The translations under genes and the position numbers were made by a program. Under the pieces are notes generated by a model that was not told where the DNA came from, did not search any database, and saw only the letters and a program-made list of their open reading frames with translations. A stretch of 64,000 nucleotides of DNA from Rhizobiaceae bacterium (GTDB lineage Bacteria; Pseudomonadota; Alphaproteobacteria; Rhizobiales; Rhizobiaceae). The DNA is taken from positions 1-64,000 of the forward strand of contig JAMLJA010000007.1 of NCBI GenBank assembly GCA_023953905.1. Reading direction: 5' to 3'. Position 1 is the stretch's first letter; every line of letters begins with the position of its first letter. Shown here one piece after another: positions 37,552 to 45,837 of this stretch.

Positions 37552-38625
37552 TTGGCTGCTGCATCCGCTGACAATAGCGCGATCGAAACCGCTCGGGCCG
37601 CGCCGCATTCATCTCAGACAGTGGGTTCACCGGCCCTCTCGGTGCAATCGCTGCGCGTCACCTTCGGTACCAATCAGGGTACGCTGACGGCCGTTGAGGA
37701 TATCGGTCTGAATATCGCACCGGGCAAAACGCTCGCCCTGGTCGGCGAATCGGGCAGCGGCAAGTCGGTGACGAGCCTCGCGATTATCCGGCTTCTCGCA
37801 GGGCGCGGAAGAATTTCGGAGGGGTCAATCGCCCTTCGCGGCAAAGATGGTGCCGTGAAGGATCTTGCTCAGATGGCCGAGCCTGAGCTCGAAGCCATCC
37901 GAGGTAACGACCTTGGCATGGTCTTTCAGGAGCCGATGACCAGCCTCAACCCGGTTCTGACGGTGGGTGAGCAGATCGCCGAGCCGATCCGGATTCATAT
38001 GGGATTGAGCAGGCGCGACGCCATGCTGCGCGCTATCGAAATGCTTGACCGTGTCGGCATTCCGGCGCCGGCGGCGCGTGCGCGGCAATATCTGCATGAA
38101 TTTTCCGGCGGTATGAGGCAACGCGTGACCATCGCGATCGCGCTGGCTTGCGATCCGGTTCTGTTGCTTGCCGACGAACCGACGACCGCCCTCGACGTGA
38201 CGGTTCAGATGCAGATCCTGAACCTGCTCCGAAAGCTGCAGGCCGAGCAGGGCATGGCGATGCTGTTCGTGACCCACAATCTCGGCGTCGTCGCTGAAAT
38301 CGCACACGAGGTTGCGGTCATGTATGCGGGGCAGATTGTCGAGCAGGGCAGTGTGCGCGAGGTGCTCAAGACACCGCGCCACCCCTATACACGCGGCCTT
38401 CTGGCCTGTGTTCCGCAACTGGGGTCCGCATCCGCACTCAAGAATTCCGGCAGCCCGCTGTTCTCGATTCCCGGCATGGTGCCAAGTTTGCGGGATATGC
38501 CCAAGGGCTGCAGATTTGCGGCACGATGCCCTCACGCCCAACCCAAATGCACCGTTGACACACCAGAGCCGGTCCTGACCGACACAGGCAATCGCGTGCG
38601 CTGCATCAGGTGGAACGAAATTTGA
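37552..38625 (+). CDS. ABC importer ATPase, DppD type
   Basis: This is a 357-residue ATPase with a TTG start preceded by GGGAGG. Walker A is GESGSGKS at 65-72, the signature is FSGGMRQR and Walker B is LLLADEPTTALD. The C-terminal oligopeptide-type domain holds the cysteine set GCRFAARCPHAQPKC...C, which binds an iron-sulfur cluster in related proteins. About 27 extra residues precede the ATPase domain. Confidence 0.93.
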   Translation: MAAASADNSAIETARAAPHSSQTVGSPALSVQSLRVTFGTNQGTLTAVEDIGLNIAPGKTLALVGESGSGKSVTSLAIIRLLAGRGRISEGSIALRGKDGAVKDLAQMAEPELEAIRGNDLGMVFQEPMTSLNPVLTVGEQIAEPIRIHMGLSRRDAMLRAIEMLDRVGIPAPAARARQYLHEFSGGMRQRVTIAIALACDPVLLLADEPTTALDVTVQMQILNLLRKLQAEQGMAMLFVTHNLGVVAEIAHEVAVMYAGQIVEQGSVREVLKTPRHPYTRGLLACVPQLGSASALKNSGSPLFSIPGMVPSLRDMPKGCRFAARCPHAQPKCTVDTPEPVLTDTGNRVRCIRWNEI

Positions 38626-39590
38626 CGGACAAGGCAGCCTTTCTTTCGGTCAGTGGTTTGACCAAGCACTACCAGCTTGGCGGCATCGGCCGACGTCAGA
38701 CGGTGCATGCGCTGGACGATGTTTCGTTCAGCGTGGCGCGCGGCGAAACTGTCGGTCTGGTGGGCGAATCGGGCAGTGGCAAGACCACTATCGGCCGCGC
38801 GATCCTTCGGCTGATCGAGCCGACCGCGGGGAATATCACGCTGGACGGCACGAATGTGACGGCTCTGTCGACGGGCGACTTGCGCCGGTTTCGCAAGCGC
38901 ATGCAATATATCTTCCAGGACCCCTATGCGAGCCTCTCTCCCCGCATGACGATTGGCGAGATCCTGACTGAAGGCCTAATCTTGCAAGGCGTGCGCGGAA
39001 AGGAAAAGCGCCGTGCGATGGCCGAGGCCGTGTTGCAGGCCGTCGACTTGCCCCGCGACGCGCTCGATCGCTACGCTTTCGAGTTCTCCGGTGGACAGAG
39101 ACAACGCATCGGGATCGGGCGCGCGCTCATACTTGAGCCCGACCTGATCGTCGCGGATGAGCCCGTTTCGGCCCTCGATGTCTCGGTACAGGCCCAGACA
39201 ATCAACCTGCTGCGCTCCCTGCAGCAGGAGAACAATCTCACCATGCTGTTCATATCCCACGACCTTGGCGTCGTCGAATATGTCTGCGACCGGGTCATCG
39301 TTCTGTTTCTGGGGCGGATCATGGAGATTGCGCCAAGCGAAGCCTTGCTGGCCGCGCCGCGCCATCCTTATACGCGGGCTCTCATATCCGCCATACCGAA
39401 CATCGACCCGGATGCGCCAAGGGATCGGCCGGCTCTGCGCGGAGATATCCCAAGTCCGGCGAACCCGCCTTCAGGCTGTGTGTTTCGTACGCGATGCCCG
39501 CATGCAATCGATCGCTGCGCGACACAAGTGCCGCCGCTTGAGGAGGTCGCGCCGGATCACTACAAGGCGTGTATTCGCGACGATCTGTGA
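38622..39590 (+). CDS. ABC importer ATPase, DppF type
   Basis: This is a 322-residue ATPase, partner of the DppD-like protein. I favour the TTG at 38622, which overlaps the previous stop as TTGA and has AGGTGG nine bases upstream; a GTG at 38610 without a ribosome site is the alternative. Walker A is GESGSGKT at 48-55, the signature is FSGGQRQR, and the C-terminus carries CVFRTRCPHAIDRC. It ends the operon begun at 31847 and converges on the LysR gene. Confidence 0.92.
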   Translation: MTDKAAFLSVSGLTKHYQLGGIGRRQTVHALDDVSFSVARGETVGLVGESGSGKTTIGRAILRLIEPTAGNITLDGTNVTALSTGDLRRFRKRMQYIFQDPYASLSPRMTIGEILTEGLILQGVRGKEKRRAMAEAVLQAVDLPRDALDRYAFEFSGGQRQRIGIGRALILEPDLIVADEPVSALDVSVQAQTINLLRSLQQENNLTMLFISHDLGVVEYVCDRVIVLFLGRIMEIAPSEALLAAPRHPYTRALISAIPNIDPDAPRDRPALRGDIPSPANPPSGCVFRTRCPHAIDRCATQVPPLEEVAPDHYKACIRDDL

Positions 39591-39651
39591 GAATAGGTCC
39601 GCTCGGCCTCGTTCCACCAAAGAAGGCTTGAGGGCGAACGCGTCGTTCAGC

Positions 39652-40545
39652 TCAAGGCGTGAAAGCCCGCCGCACGAATTCGACGAAAAGCTCGCTTGCT
39701 TTGGTGCGATGTCTTTCCTTGTGCCGGATCAGCGAGAAGGCGCGGTCCGGCAGTTCGATCGGCAGAGCCGACAAGGTGCCTGCCGCAAGCCTTGAGCGCA
39801 CGACATATTCGGAAACCGCCGTCGCGAATTGGCCATCTTCCACCGCAGCACAAGCTGCCTCGTTGGACGGCAGTTCCATCACGATGTTGATGTCCATTGG
39901 TTTGATTCCCAGGTCCAGCATCGCACTTTCCAGTGTCGAGCGTGTGCCTGAACCTTGTTCACGCAACACCCAGCCTGTTCCCGTGAACAACTCCCTGATG
40001 TCCTGGGGCGGAGACTTGGTCCACGGGTGGCCGGCACCGACGACGACCATGATGCGATCTCTCGCCACATTTTGAATGGCAAGGCCGGGTTCGTCGACAA
40101 CGCCTTCGATAAAGCCGATATCGGCATCGCCGTTGAGAACCGCCGCTGCGCCCTGTGCCGTGTTGCCTATTTCGAGCCGCACATCGATCTGGGGATGGTC
40201 GTGACGGAAGCGCGCCAGACGCGGGGCGAGCCAGTAGCTTGCGATCGTCTGGCTGGCATGGATGCGCACAAGGCCTCGGCGCAACGAACTCAGATCGTCG
40301 AGTGTTGCCTCCGCCTTTTCAACGAGACGAAGGATTGCCTGGGCTTCCTCCAGAAAGATTGCGCCTTCTTGGGTGAGCTCGATGCGCCGGCCCACGCGAT
40401 CGAAGAGCTTCACGACATGCCGCGCTTCAAGCGCGTTGATGGCGCCGCTCACTGTTGATTGCGTCAGATTGAGAGCCTGCGCCGCCTGGGTGACATGCTG
40501 CCGGCTGGCGACGGCAACGAAAATCCGCAATTGATCGAGTGTCAC
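39652..40545 (-). CDS. LysR family transcription regulator
   Basis: This is a 297-residue LysR-type regulator. The helix-turn-helix is at about 3-62 (LDQLRIFVAVASRQHVTQAAQALNLTQSTVSGAINALE), followed by a substrate-binding domain of the CysB/CbbR/YeiE kind. It follows the YeiH-like transporter gene by 57 bp on the same strand, the common yeiE-yeiH pairing, so it probably controls that transporter. Its effector may be a sulfur compound, which is inference from the partner. Confidence 0.92.
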   Translation of the reverse strand: MTLDQLRIFVAVASRQHVTQAAQALNLTQSTVSGAINALEARHVVKLFDRVGRRIELTQEGAIFLEEAQAILRLVEKAEATLDDLSSLRRGLVRIHASQTIASYWLAPRLARFRHDHPQIDVRLEIGNTAQGAAAVLNGDADIGFIEGVVDEPGLAIQNVARDRIMVVVGAGHPWTKSPPQDIRELFTGTGWVLREQGSGTRSTLESAMLDLGIKPMDINIVMELPSNEAACAAVEDGQFATAVSEYVVRSRLAAGTLSALPIELPDRAFSLIRHKERHRTKASELFVEFVRRAFTP

Positions 40546-40602
40546 CGGCTAACCTGCTTTCGGACGTGTCGGCACGATGCTTCTTGCCGGGAGCACGCCA
40601 TG

Positions 40603-41628
40603 TCAAGCCATTAGCGAGACTGCCAGAAGTCCGGCCAGCGCGATGAAGATTGTGGCCGCCGCCGCCAGCAGGAAGGGGCGCACGCCACGCTGCCGCAATC
40701 GCCCAAGATGGGTTCCAAGCCCGATCGCGCCCAGCGACATGGTCAGCATGATCGGTGTGGCGGACACGATGGCAGAGTGGATCGCTTCAGGAACTTCCAT
40801 GAAGCTGTTGATCAACATACAGCTAATGAAACCGAGCACGAAGACGGGCACCGGCGAACGAACCGCGGCAGTCGCGGTGTCTGACGTCCTGCCCCTGATC
40901 ATCAGCCCGACCGCAAGAACCAATGGCGCCAGCATCATGACGCGGGTCAGCTTGACTATCACGCCGGCCTGACCCGCTGCTTCGCCGCCCTGGAACGCAG
41001 CGGCCACCACCTGCGCCACCTCGTGCACCGACACGCCGATCCAGAAGCCGTAAGCCTCCGGTGACAGATGCAGCACATCGATCAGCATCGGATAGAGGAA
41101 CATCGCTATCGTTCCGAAGAGCGTGACCGTGGCGATTGCATAGGCAACGTCCTCGTCGCGCGCTCTCGATGTGTCGTTCATGGCTGCAATGGCCGACGCG
41201 CCGCAGACCGAGGTGCCGGCTGCGATGAGCAATGTCAGACCTCTCTCAATGCCAAGCAGACGTCCCAACCACACCGTAAATGCAAATGTCGTGGCAAGAA
41301 CGAGAGCTGCTGCGGCCATTCCATGAATGCCGAGCGAGGAGACCTGCCAAATCGTCAGTTGAAACCCGAGTAGCGCGACCGCAAGGCGCAAGAGCCGCTT
41401 GCCGCACAGAGCGATACCCGCGCGCGCGTTCTCCGGAACGCCGATGCTGTTGTTGAAGATAATGCCGATCAGAATGGCGCCCATCATGGGGCTGATGGCC
41501 GCGAACAGGTAGAGTTCGCGCAGTCCAAAGGCTGCCGCGGTCACCAATCCGGCAAGCAGGATGCCGGGAATAAGTTCGCGTACCGGCAGAGAGATCGCTG
41601 CCCTGTCTTTTGCAGTGAAATATGTCAT
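40603..41628 (-). CDS. YeiH/UPF0324 family putative sulfate (sulfite) exporter
   Basis: This is a 341-residue membrane protein with about ten hydrophobic segments. Family features are PMMGAILIGIIFNNSIG, the AAGTSVCGASAIAAM motif near residue 140 and SVHEVAQVVAAAF near 200. The family is annotated as putative sulfate exporters and often sits near sulfonate or sulfite pathways. ATG 41628 was chosen; a TTG at 41646 would add six residues. Placed within 20 kb of a thiol dioxygenase and a sulfoxide-reductase-like enzyme, it could remove sulfite or sulfate made from organosulfur compounds; this is inference. Confidence 0.88.
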   Translation of the reverse strand: MTYFTAKDRAAISLPVRELIPGILLAGLVTAAAFGLRELYLFAAISPMMGAILIGIIFNNSIGVPENARAGIALCGKRLLRLAVALLGFQLTIWQVSSLGIHGMAAAALVLATTFAFTVWLGRLLGIERGLTLLIAAGTSVCGASAIAAMNDTSRARDEDVAYAIATVTLFGTIAMFLYPMLIDVLHLSPEAYGFWIGVSVHEVAQVVAAAFQGGEAAGQAGVIVKLTRVMMLAPLVLAVGLMIRGRTSDTATAAVRSPVPVFVLGFISCMLINSFMEVPEAIHSAIVSATPIMLTMSLGAIGLGTHLGRLRQRGVRPFLLAAAATIFIALAGLLAVSLMA

Positions 41629-41641
41629 TCTGAACAGAAGT

Positions 41642-41692
41642 TCCAATTGTTCCCCGCAGGATAGAAGCCTGCGGCTCGGATATCCAATTGGA
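41642..41692. promoter_or_regulatory. TCCAATTG direct repeats flanking a hairpin, in front of the YeiH gene
   Basis: TCCAATTG occurs at 41642-41649 and again at 41683-41690, where it continues into a CCAATTGG palindrome. Between them CCGCAGG (41654-41660) pairs with CCTGCGG (41668-41674). The repeats may be binding sites for the LysR regulator; the hairpin could fold in the leader RNA. Confidence 0.4.
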
Positions 41693-41745
41693 ATAGACGA
41701 TTGTTCTAATCGACAAAGACAGGGGGCGTTGCGTTGCGGCGCTAC

Positions 41746-43848
41746 CTAGCGCGTGAAGCTCTGGGCGTTGCCTGCGTCGACGTTCAATATGTTGCCGGTG
41801 GATTTTGCGGACCTTTCGGAGGCGAAGAAATAGACCGCCTCGGCGATGTCCTCCGGGAAAACCGAACGCTTGAGCATGGAACGCGAGCGGTAGTGCTCTT
41901 CCAACGCGTCGGTCGACATATTGTAAGCCGCCGCCCGCTGTTCCTTCCACTCGCCGGTCCAGATCTTCGAGCCGCGCAGAACGGCGTCCGGGTTGACGAC
42001 GTTGACCCGGATCTGAGCCGCAGCTCCTTCCAGCGCCAGGCAGCGGGCGAGGTGGATCTCGGCTGCCTTTGCGGTGCAATAGGCAGACGCGTTGGGTGAG
42101 GCCGCCAGACCATTCTTGGATGCGACGAAGACGACGTTCCCGCCGATCTCCTGCGCGCGGAACATCCGGAAGGCTTCCCGGCTGACCAGAAAATAGCCGG
42201 TCGACAGGATGTCCATATTCTTGTTCCACAGAGCAAGCGTGGTCTCTTCGATCGGTGCCGAGGACGCGAGCCCGGCATTTGACACAACAATGTCGATCCC
42301 GCCGAATGCGACCGCCATCTCAGCATAAGCGGCGCTGACCTGCTCCTCGCTGGTGACATCCATCACGACCTGGCCGACGACATCGGCTCCATGGATTGCC
42401 GATAGATCAGCTGTCGCCTCGTCCAGCGCCTGACTGTCTATGTCGGCCAACACCACGCAGGCGCCTTCCTGCAGCAGGCGCGTCGCCGTCGCGCGACCAA
42501 TGCCCCCGGCACCGCCGGTGACCATCGCGATCTTGCCGGCCAGCGATTTCGGTTTGGGCATGCGCTGCAGCTTTGCCTCTTCGAGCAGCCAGTATTCGAT
42601 CCCGAAGGCTTCCCGCTCCGGCAGGCCGACATAATCCGACACGCTCGAGGCGCCGCGCATGACATTGATGGCGTTCACATAGAACTCGCCAGCAATGCGC
42701 GCCGTCGCCTTGTCTCCGGCGAAAGTGAACATGCCGACGCCGGGCATCAGATAGACCACGGCGTTCGCGTCGCGCATACCGGGTGTGTCCGCATCCTTGC
42801 ACCGGTCATAATAGGCCCGATAACTGGTTCGATAAGCCTCAATGTCGGCGGGCAGCCTTTCAATAACGGACTCAATGTCGGGCTTCGCCGGGTCGAAATC
42901 GATCACCAGCGGCCGGATCTTGGTCCGCAGGAAGTGATCGGGACAGGATGTGCCGAGCGCGGCGAGCGACCGAAGATCGGCAGAGTTCACGAACTCCAGC
43001 ACCGCTGGTGAATCGTCAAAATGCCCGAGCTTGCCGCCACTTTGCGAGATCAGGCCACGGAGTTTTGGCATGAGCCTTGCCGCGATTGCGTGCCGCGCCG
43101 GTGCATCGAGAGGCTCGACGATGGCGCCGCCGAAGACGGCGCTTCCCGAGTTGCGCTCCGCGAACCAGTCGATCGCCTGGTTGATCGTCGCGATGGTATT
43201 TTCGTAGCATTGCTTCTGCGTATCCCCCCAGGTGAAAAGACCGTGGCTCTCGAGGATGACGCCTCTTGCATCAGGGTTTTCGAGACAGAATTGCTCCAGC
43301 CATAGGCCCAGTTCGAATCCGGGGCGCTTCCACGGCAGCCAGCCCACCGCGTCGCCGAATATCTCTTTGGTCAGGGCGCGAGAATCTTTCGCAGCAGCCA
43401 CCGCTATGATCGCATCGGGATGCATATGGTCGACATGCAATCTGGGCACATAGGCATGCAGCGGCGTATCGATGGACGCCGCGCGTGGGTTCAGGTCGAA
43501 CGTACAGTGCGGCAGGTAGCCGACCATTTCGTCCTCATGTTCAATACCGCGATAGAGTTTCTTGAGGGCGCGCAACTTGTCCATGTAGAGGGTCGCGAAG
43601 CCGTCGAGCTTGATCGACGCACTGTCGCCACCGGAACCCTTGACCCAGAGCACCTCGACCGGCTCGCCGGTCAACGGATCGCTCTGCCAGACCTTCGACG
43701 AGGTGTTGCCGCCGCCGAAATTGGTCACGCGTTTGTCGGAGCCGAGCAGGTTGGATCGATAGACCAGGCGAGAAGGCTCGCTCATCGCCGATGCCTTTGC
43801 GTCGTCCCACAAATTGACGAGGCGTGTGCCGTCAGATGTGTTGGTCAT
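41746..43848 (-). CDS. Bifunctional class II aldolase/short-chain dehydrogenase (RhaD-ADH type)
   Basis: This 700-residue fusion has an N-terminal class II aldolase domain (about 1-390) with VDHMHPDAIIAVAA and LESHGLFTWGD holding zinc-binding histidines, and a C-terminal SDR domain (about 430-700) with VTGGAGGIGRAT, NAG and an AYCTAKAAE catalytic segment. It resembles the rhamnulose-1-phosphate aldolase/lactaldehyde dehydrogenase fusion of rhizobia, but no rhamnose isomerase or kinase is nearby, so the sugar phosphate may differ. It is 27 bp downstream of the phosphatase-family gene, on the same transcript. Confidence 0.9.
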   Translation of the reverse strand: MTNTSDGTRLVNLWDDAKASAMSEPSRLVYRSNLLGSDKRVTNFGGGNTSSKVWQSDPLTGEPVEVLWVKGSGGDSASIKLDGFATLYMDKLRALKKLYRGIEHEDEMVGYLPHCTFDLNPRAASIDTPLHAYVPRLHVDHMHPDAIIAVAAAKDSRALTKEIFGDAVGWLPWKRPGFELGLWLEQFCLENPDARGVILESHGLFTWGDTQKQCYENTIATINQAIDWFAERNSGSAVFGGAIVEPLDAPARHAIAARLMPKLRGLISQSGGKLGHFDDSPAVLEFVNSADLRSLAALGTSCPDHFLRTKIRPLVIDFDPAKPDIESVIERLPADIEAYRTSYRAYYDRCKDADTPGMRDANAVVYLMPGVGMFTFAGDKATARIAGEFYVNAINVMRGASSVSDYVGLPEREAFGIEYWLLEEAKLQRMPKPKSLAGKIAMVTGGAGGIGRATATRLLQEGACVVLADIDSQALDEATADLSAIHGADVVGQVVMDVTSEEQVSAAYAEMAVAFGGIDIVVSNAGLASSAPIEETTLALWNKNMDILSTGYFLVSREAFRMFRAQEIGGNVVFVASKNGLAASPNASAYCTAKAAEIHLARCLALEGAAAQIRVNVVNPDAVLRGSKIWTGEWKEQRAAAYNMSTDALEEHYRSRSMLKRSVFPEDIAEAVYFFASERSAKSTGNILNVDAGNAQSFTR

Positions 43849-43875
43849 CTCTTGAACCCTCCCTATGAACCCGGC

Positions 43876-44634
43876 CTAGGCCAACAGACCCGAAAGTGCG
43901 TTCACGGTGTCAGGCTTGCCGCAAATGTAGTCGATGGGCGCACCGACCTTGTGACCGGAAAAGTCGATCGAGCAGGCACCGCCAAGGCCGGCTACGACCG
44001 CCATGCCGCCCATCACGTCCCAGGCCTTTGCGCCCATGCCCAACGCAGCGTCGACCTGTCCCTGAGCAAGCTGGATCAGGCTGACCGCCGTTGACCCGAT
44101 GCTGCGATAGCTGAAGTGATGATCGGCAAGAATGTGCTGGATCAGGCGAGCTTCCAGATCCGGCTGGGTGGTTGTTGCGGAACTGACCGAGATGATGCCG
44201 CATGTTGGGTCGAATGGTGTCAGAGGGGGAAGCGAGACGCCGTTGAGCCATCCGCCCTCGATTGAGCCGCCGAGCAGCATCTCGTCGCGGATCGGCGCGT
44301 AGACGGCTCCCATGCGGGGTTTCCCGTCTTCCAGAAGTCCGATTGAAACGGCCCAGTCAGTCATGCCGCGGATGTAATTCAGCGTGCCGTCGATCGGGTC
44401 GATGATCCACTGACGTGCGGCGTGCGGCCTGATGCTTGCGCCTTCCTCGCCGATGATGCCGTCTTCCGGAAAAGCGGCGGTGAGCTCGGCGGTCAGTTGC
44501 CGTTCGACCGCGCGGTCGGCGTCGGTGACCAGATCCAGCCGTCCCTTGGCTTCCACATGCAGGCTCGTCTCCCTGAAATGGGACAACGCAAGCGTCCCGC
44601 CGCGCCGCGCGATCGCGTCCAGCTGATCAAGCAT
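43876..44634 (-). CDS. Inositol monophosphatase family protein
   Basis: This is a 252-residue lithium-sensitive-type phosphatase. Metal ligands are E63/E64 (IGEEG), D79 and D82 in IIDPIDGTLNYIRG, and the WDVMGGMAVVAGLGG motif near the C-terminus. It would release phosphate from a sugar, inositol or nucleotide phosphate. It is the first gene of the minus-strand pair and is divergent from an Afu/Fbp-type importer, so the phosphorylated substrate may come through that importer (inference). Confidence 0.9.
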   Translation of the reverse strand: MLDQLDAIARRGGTLALSHFRETSLHVEAKGRLDLVTDADRAVERQLTAELTAAFPEDGIIGEEGASIRPHAARQWIIDPIDGTLNYIRGMTDWAVSIGLLEDGKPRMGAVYAPIRDEMLLGGSIEGGWLNGVSLPPLTPFDPTCGIISVSSATTTQPDLEARLIQHILADHHFSYRSIGSTAVSLIQLAQGQVDAALGMGAKAWDVMGGMAVVAGLGGACSIDFSGHKVGAPIDYICGKPDTVNALSGLLA

Positions 44635-44653
44635 TTCTAGCCTTTATGACAAA

Positions 44654-44677
44654 TGACATATCGAGTTGACATATGTC
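44654..44677. promoter_or_regulatory. TGACATAT repeats in the divergent promoter region
   Basis: TGACATAT occurs at 44654-44661 and 44667-44674, 13 bp apart; the second copy extends to the palindrome GACATATGTC (44668-44677), and TATGACAAATGACATA covers the first. They overlap the -35 box of the importer promoter and face both divergent operons. They are candidate sites for the SorC regulator encoded at 48656. Confidence 0.45.
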
Positions 44678-44693
44678 GCGGATCTTTTACGCT
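44666..44693 (+). promoter_or_regulatory. Putative promoter of the Afu/Fbp-type importer operon
   Basis: TTGACA (44666-44671) is followed after 16 bp by TACGCT (44688-44693). The -10 box is weak. The TGACATAT repeat includes the -35 box, so a bound regulator would compete with RNA polymerase. Confidence 0.4.
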
Positions 44694-44757
44694 GGGTCAA
44701 GCTGGTCGGCTAAGCACTTTCAAAGGCAGAGCCGGTCACGACTCGTGGAGGAGCAAC

Positions 44758-45762
44758 ATGAACAAGTCTTTCGCCCGGCTGGCAGGCGCCGCCGCAATGA
44801 TCCTTGCCTTGTCTCTTGGCACCGCTGTGGCCCAGGAACACGAGGACAAGCTCGTGATCTACGCGTCCCACCCATCCGAAATGGTCGATTTCTTCGCCGA
44901 TAGCTTCGGGAAGAAATACGGTATCGATGTCAGCACCGTTAAGGCAGGTACTGGCGAATTGTTGAACAGGATCAAGGCGGAGGCGGATCGTCCGGCAGCC
45001 GACGTGCTGTGGGGCGGGTTTTCCGATACGGGCGGCTCGATGCCTGAATTGTTCGAGCCGTATAAGTCGCCCGAACTCGAAAATATCGATCCGAGGATGC
45101 GCGACGCCAAGGGTTACAACACGCCTTTCGCCGCGTCCCTGATGGTCATCATGGCAAACCGCGAGATGGTGAAGCCGGAGGACCATCCCAAGGACTGGAA
45201 AGATCTCGCAGACCCGAAGTGGAAAGGGAAGGTGGTCCATGCCGACCCGTCCAAATCCAGTTCGGCACTGGCCGCCCTCAACACATGGTTGATGATTTAC
45301 GGCCGTGACCAGGCGGGTTGGGATGTCGTCGAAAAGATGACGGAGAACATGAACATCGTGCTCAAGTCGTCGCTCGTTTTCCAGCAGGTCGGCCGTGGCG
45401 AGTATCCAATCGGCGTGACCTACGAGGAAGCGGCGTTCAACTACGTGCTGGCCGATGCTGCCGACATCATCTATCCTGCCGACGGGACGCTGGCGCAGCC
45501 GGAAGGCATGTTCATCGTCAAGGATTCGCCCGATCCGAAGGCTGCCAAGCTATTTGCCGACTATCTGCTTTCGGAAGAGGCCCAGAAGCTGCTGGTCGAG
45601 CATTTCCCGGGCCGCCGTCCGACGCGCACGGGGATTGAGGCCCATCCCAAGATGACGCCTTTGGCGGATATCGTGACCATCGACTATGACAGCGATTGGG
45701 CCGCGGAGCATCGCGCCGAAACGCTCGAAACGATGCAGAAGATCATCCGTCGGACCCAGTAA
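44758..45762 (+). CDS. ABC importer periplasmic binding protein, iron/sugar-phosphate type (FbpA/AfuA-like)
   Basis: This is a 334-residue exported protein. Start 44758 has GGAGGAG and yields a signal peptide (MNKSFARLAGAAAMILALSLG..., cleavage after VAQ). The mature protein resembles FbpA-type binding proteins (KLVIYASHPSEMVDFFADSFGKKYGI; DWKDLADPKWKGKVVHADPS). It does not show the paired tyrosines expected of ferric-ion FbpA at the usual late position, and the divergent phosphatase and aldolase genes favour an AfuA-like sugar-phosphate ligand. That assignment is inference. Confidence 0.85.
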   Translation: MNKSFARLAGAAAMILALSLGTAVAQEHEDKLVIYASHPSEMVDFFADSFGKKYGIDVSTVKAGTGELLNRIKAEADRPAADVLWGGFSDTGGSMPELFEPYKSPELENIDPRMRDAKGYNTPFAASLMVIMANREMVKPEDHPKDWKDLADPKWKGKVVHADPSKSSSALAALNTWLMIYGRDQAGWDVVEKMTENMNIVLKSSLVFQQVGRGEYPIGVTYEEAAFNYVLADAADIIYPADGTLAQPEGMFIVKDSPDPKAAKLFADYLLSEEAQKLLVEHFPGRRPTRTGIEAHPKMTPLADIVTIDYDSDWAAEHRAETLETMQKIIRRTQ

Positions 45763-45782
45763 GGTTCAGCCATTTCGTGAAA

Positions 45783-45811
45783 ACCCGCCCCCTGATTGCC
45801 GGGGCGGGTTG
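45783..45811 (+). terminator. Strong intercistronic hairpin between binding-protein and ATPase genes
   Basis: AACCCGCCCC (45783-45792) and GGGGCGGGTT (45802-45811) form a perfect 10-bp stem around a 9-base loop, followed by GCTTTCT. Located 20 bp after the binding-protein stop inside the operon, it probably works as a partial terminator or 3'-end stabiliser that keeps binding-protein levels above those of the membrane parts. Confidence 0.7.
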
Positions 45812-45837
45812 CTTTCTGACGCCCCGTGGAGGCAGCA

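Noticed and set aside
41739..41752. GCGCTA-CC-TAGCGC hairpin over the stop codon of the aldolase-SDR fusion as terminator
   Set aside because: The loop is only two bases and no U-run follows on the minus strand.
44758..45762. Straightforward ferric-iron importer
   Set aside because: Not excluded, but the divergent phosphatase and aldolase genes, the SorC regulator and the lack of a Fur-box-like site make a sugar-phosphate ligand more likely.
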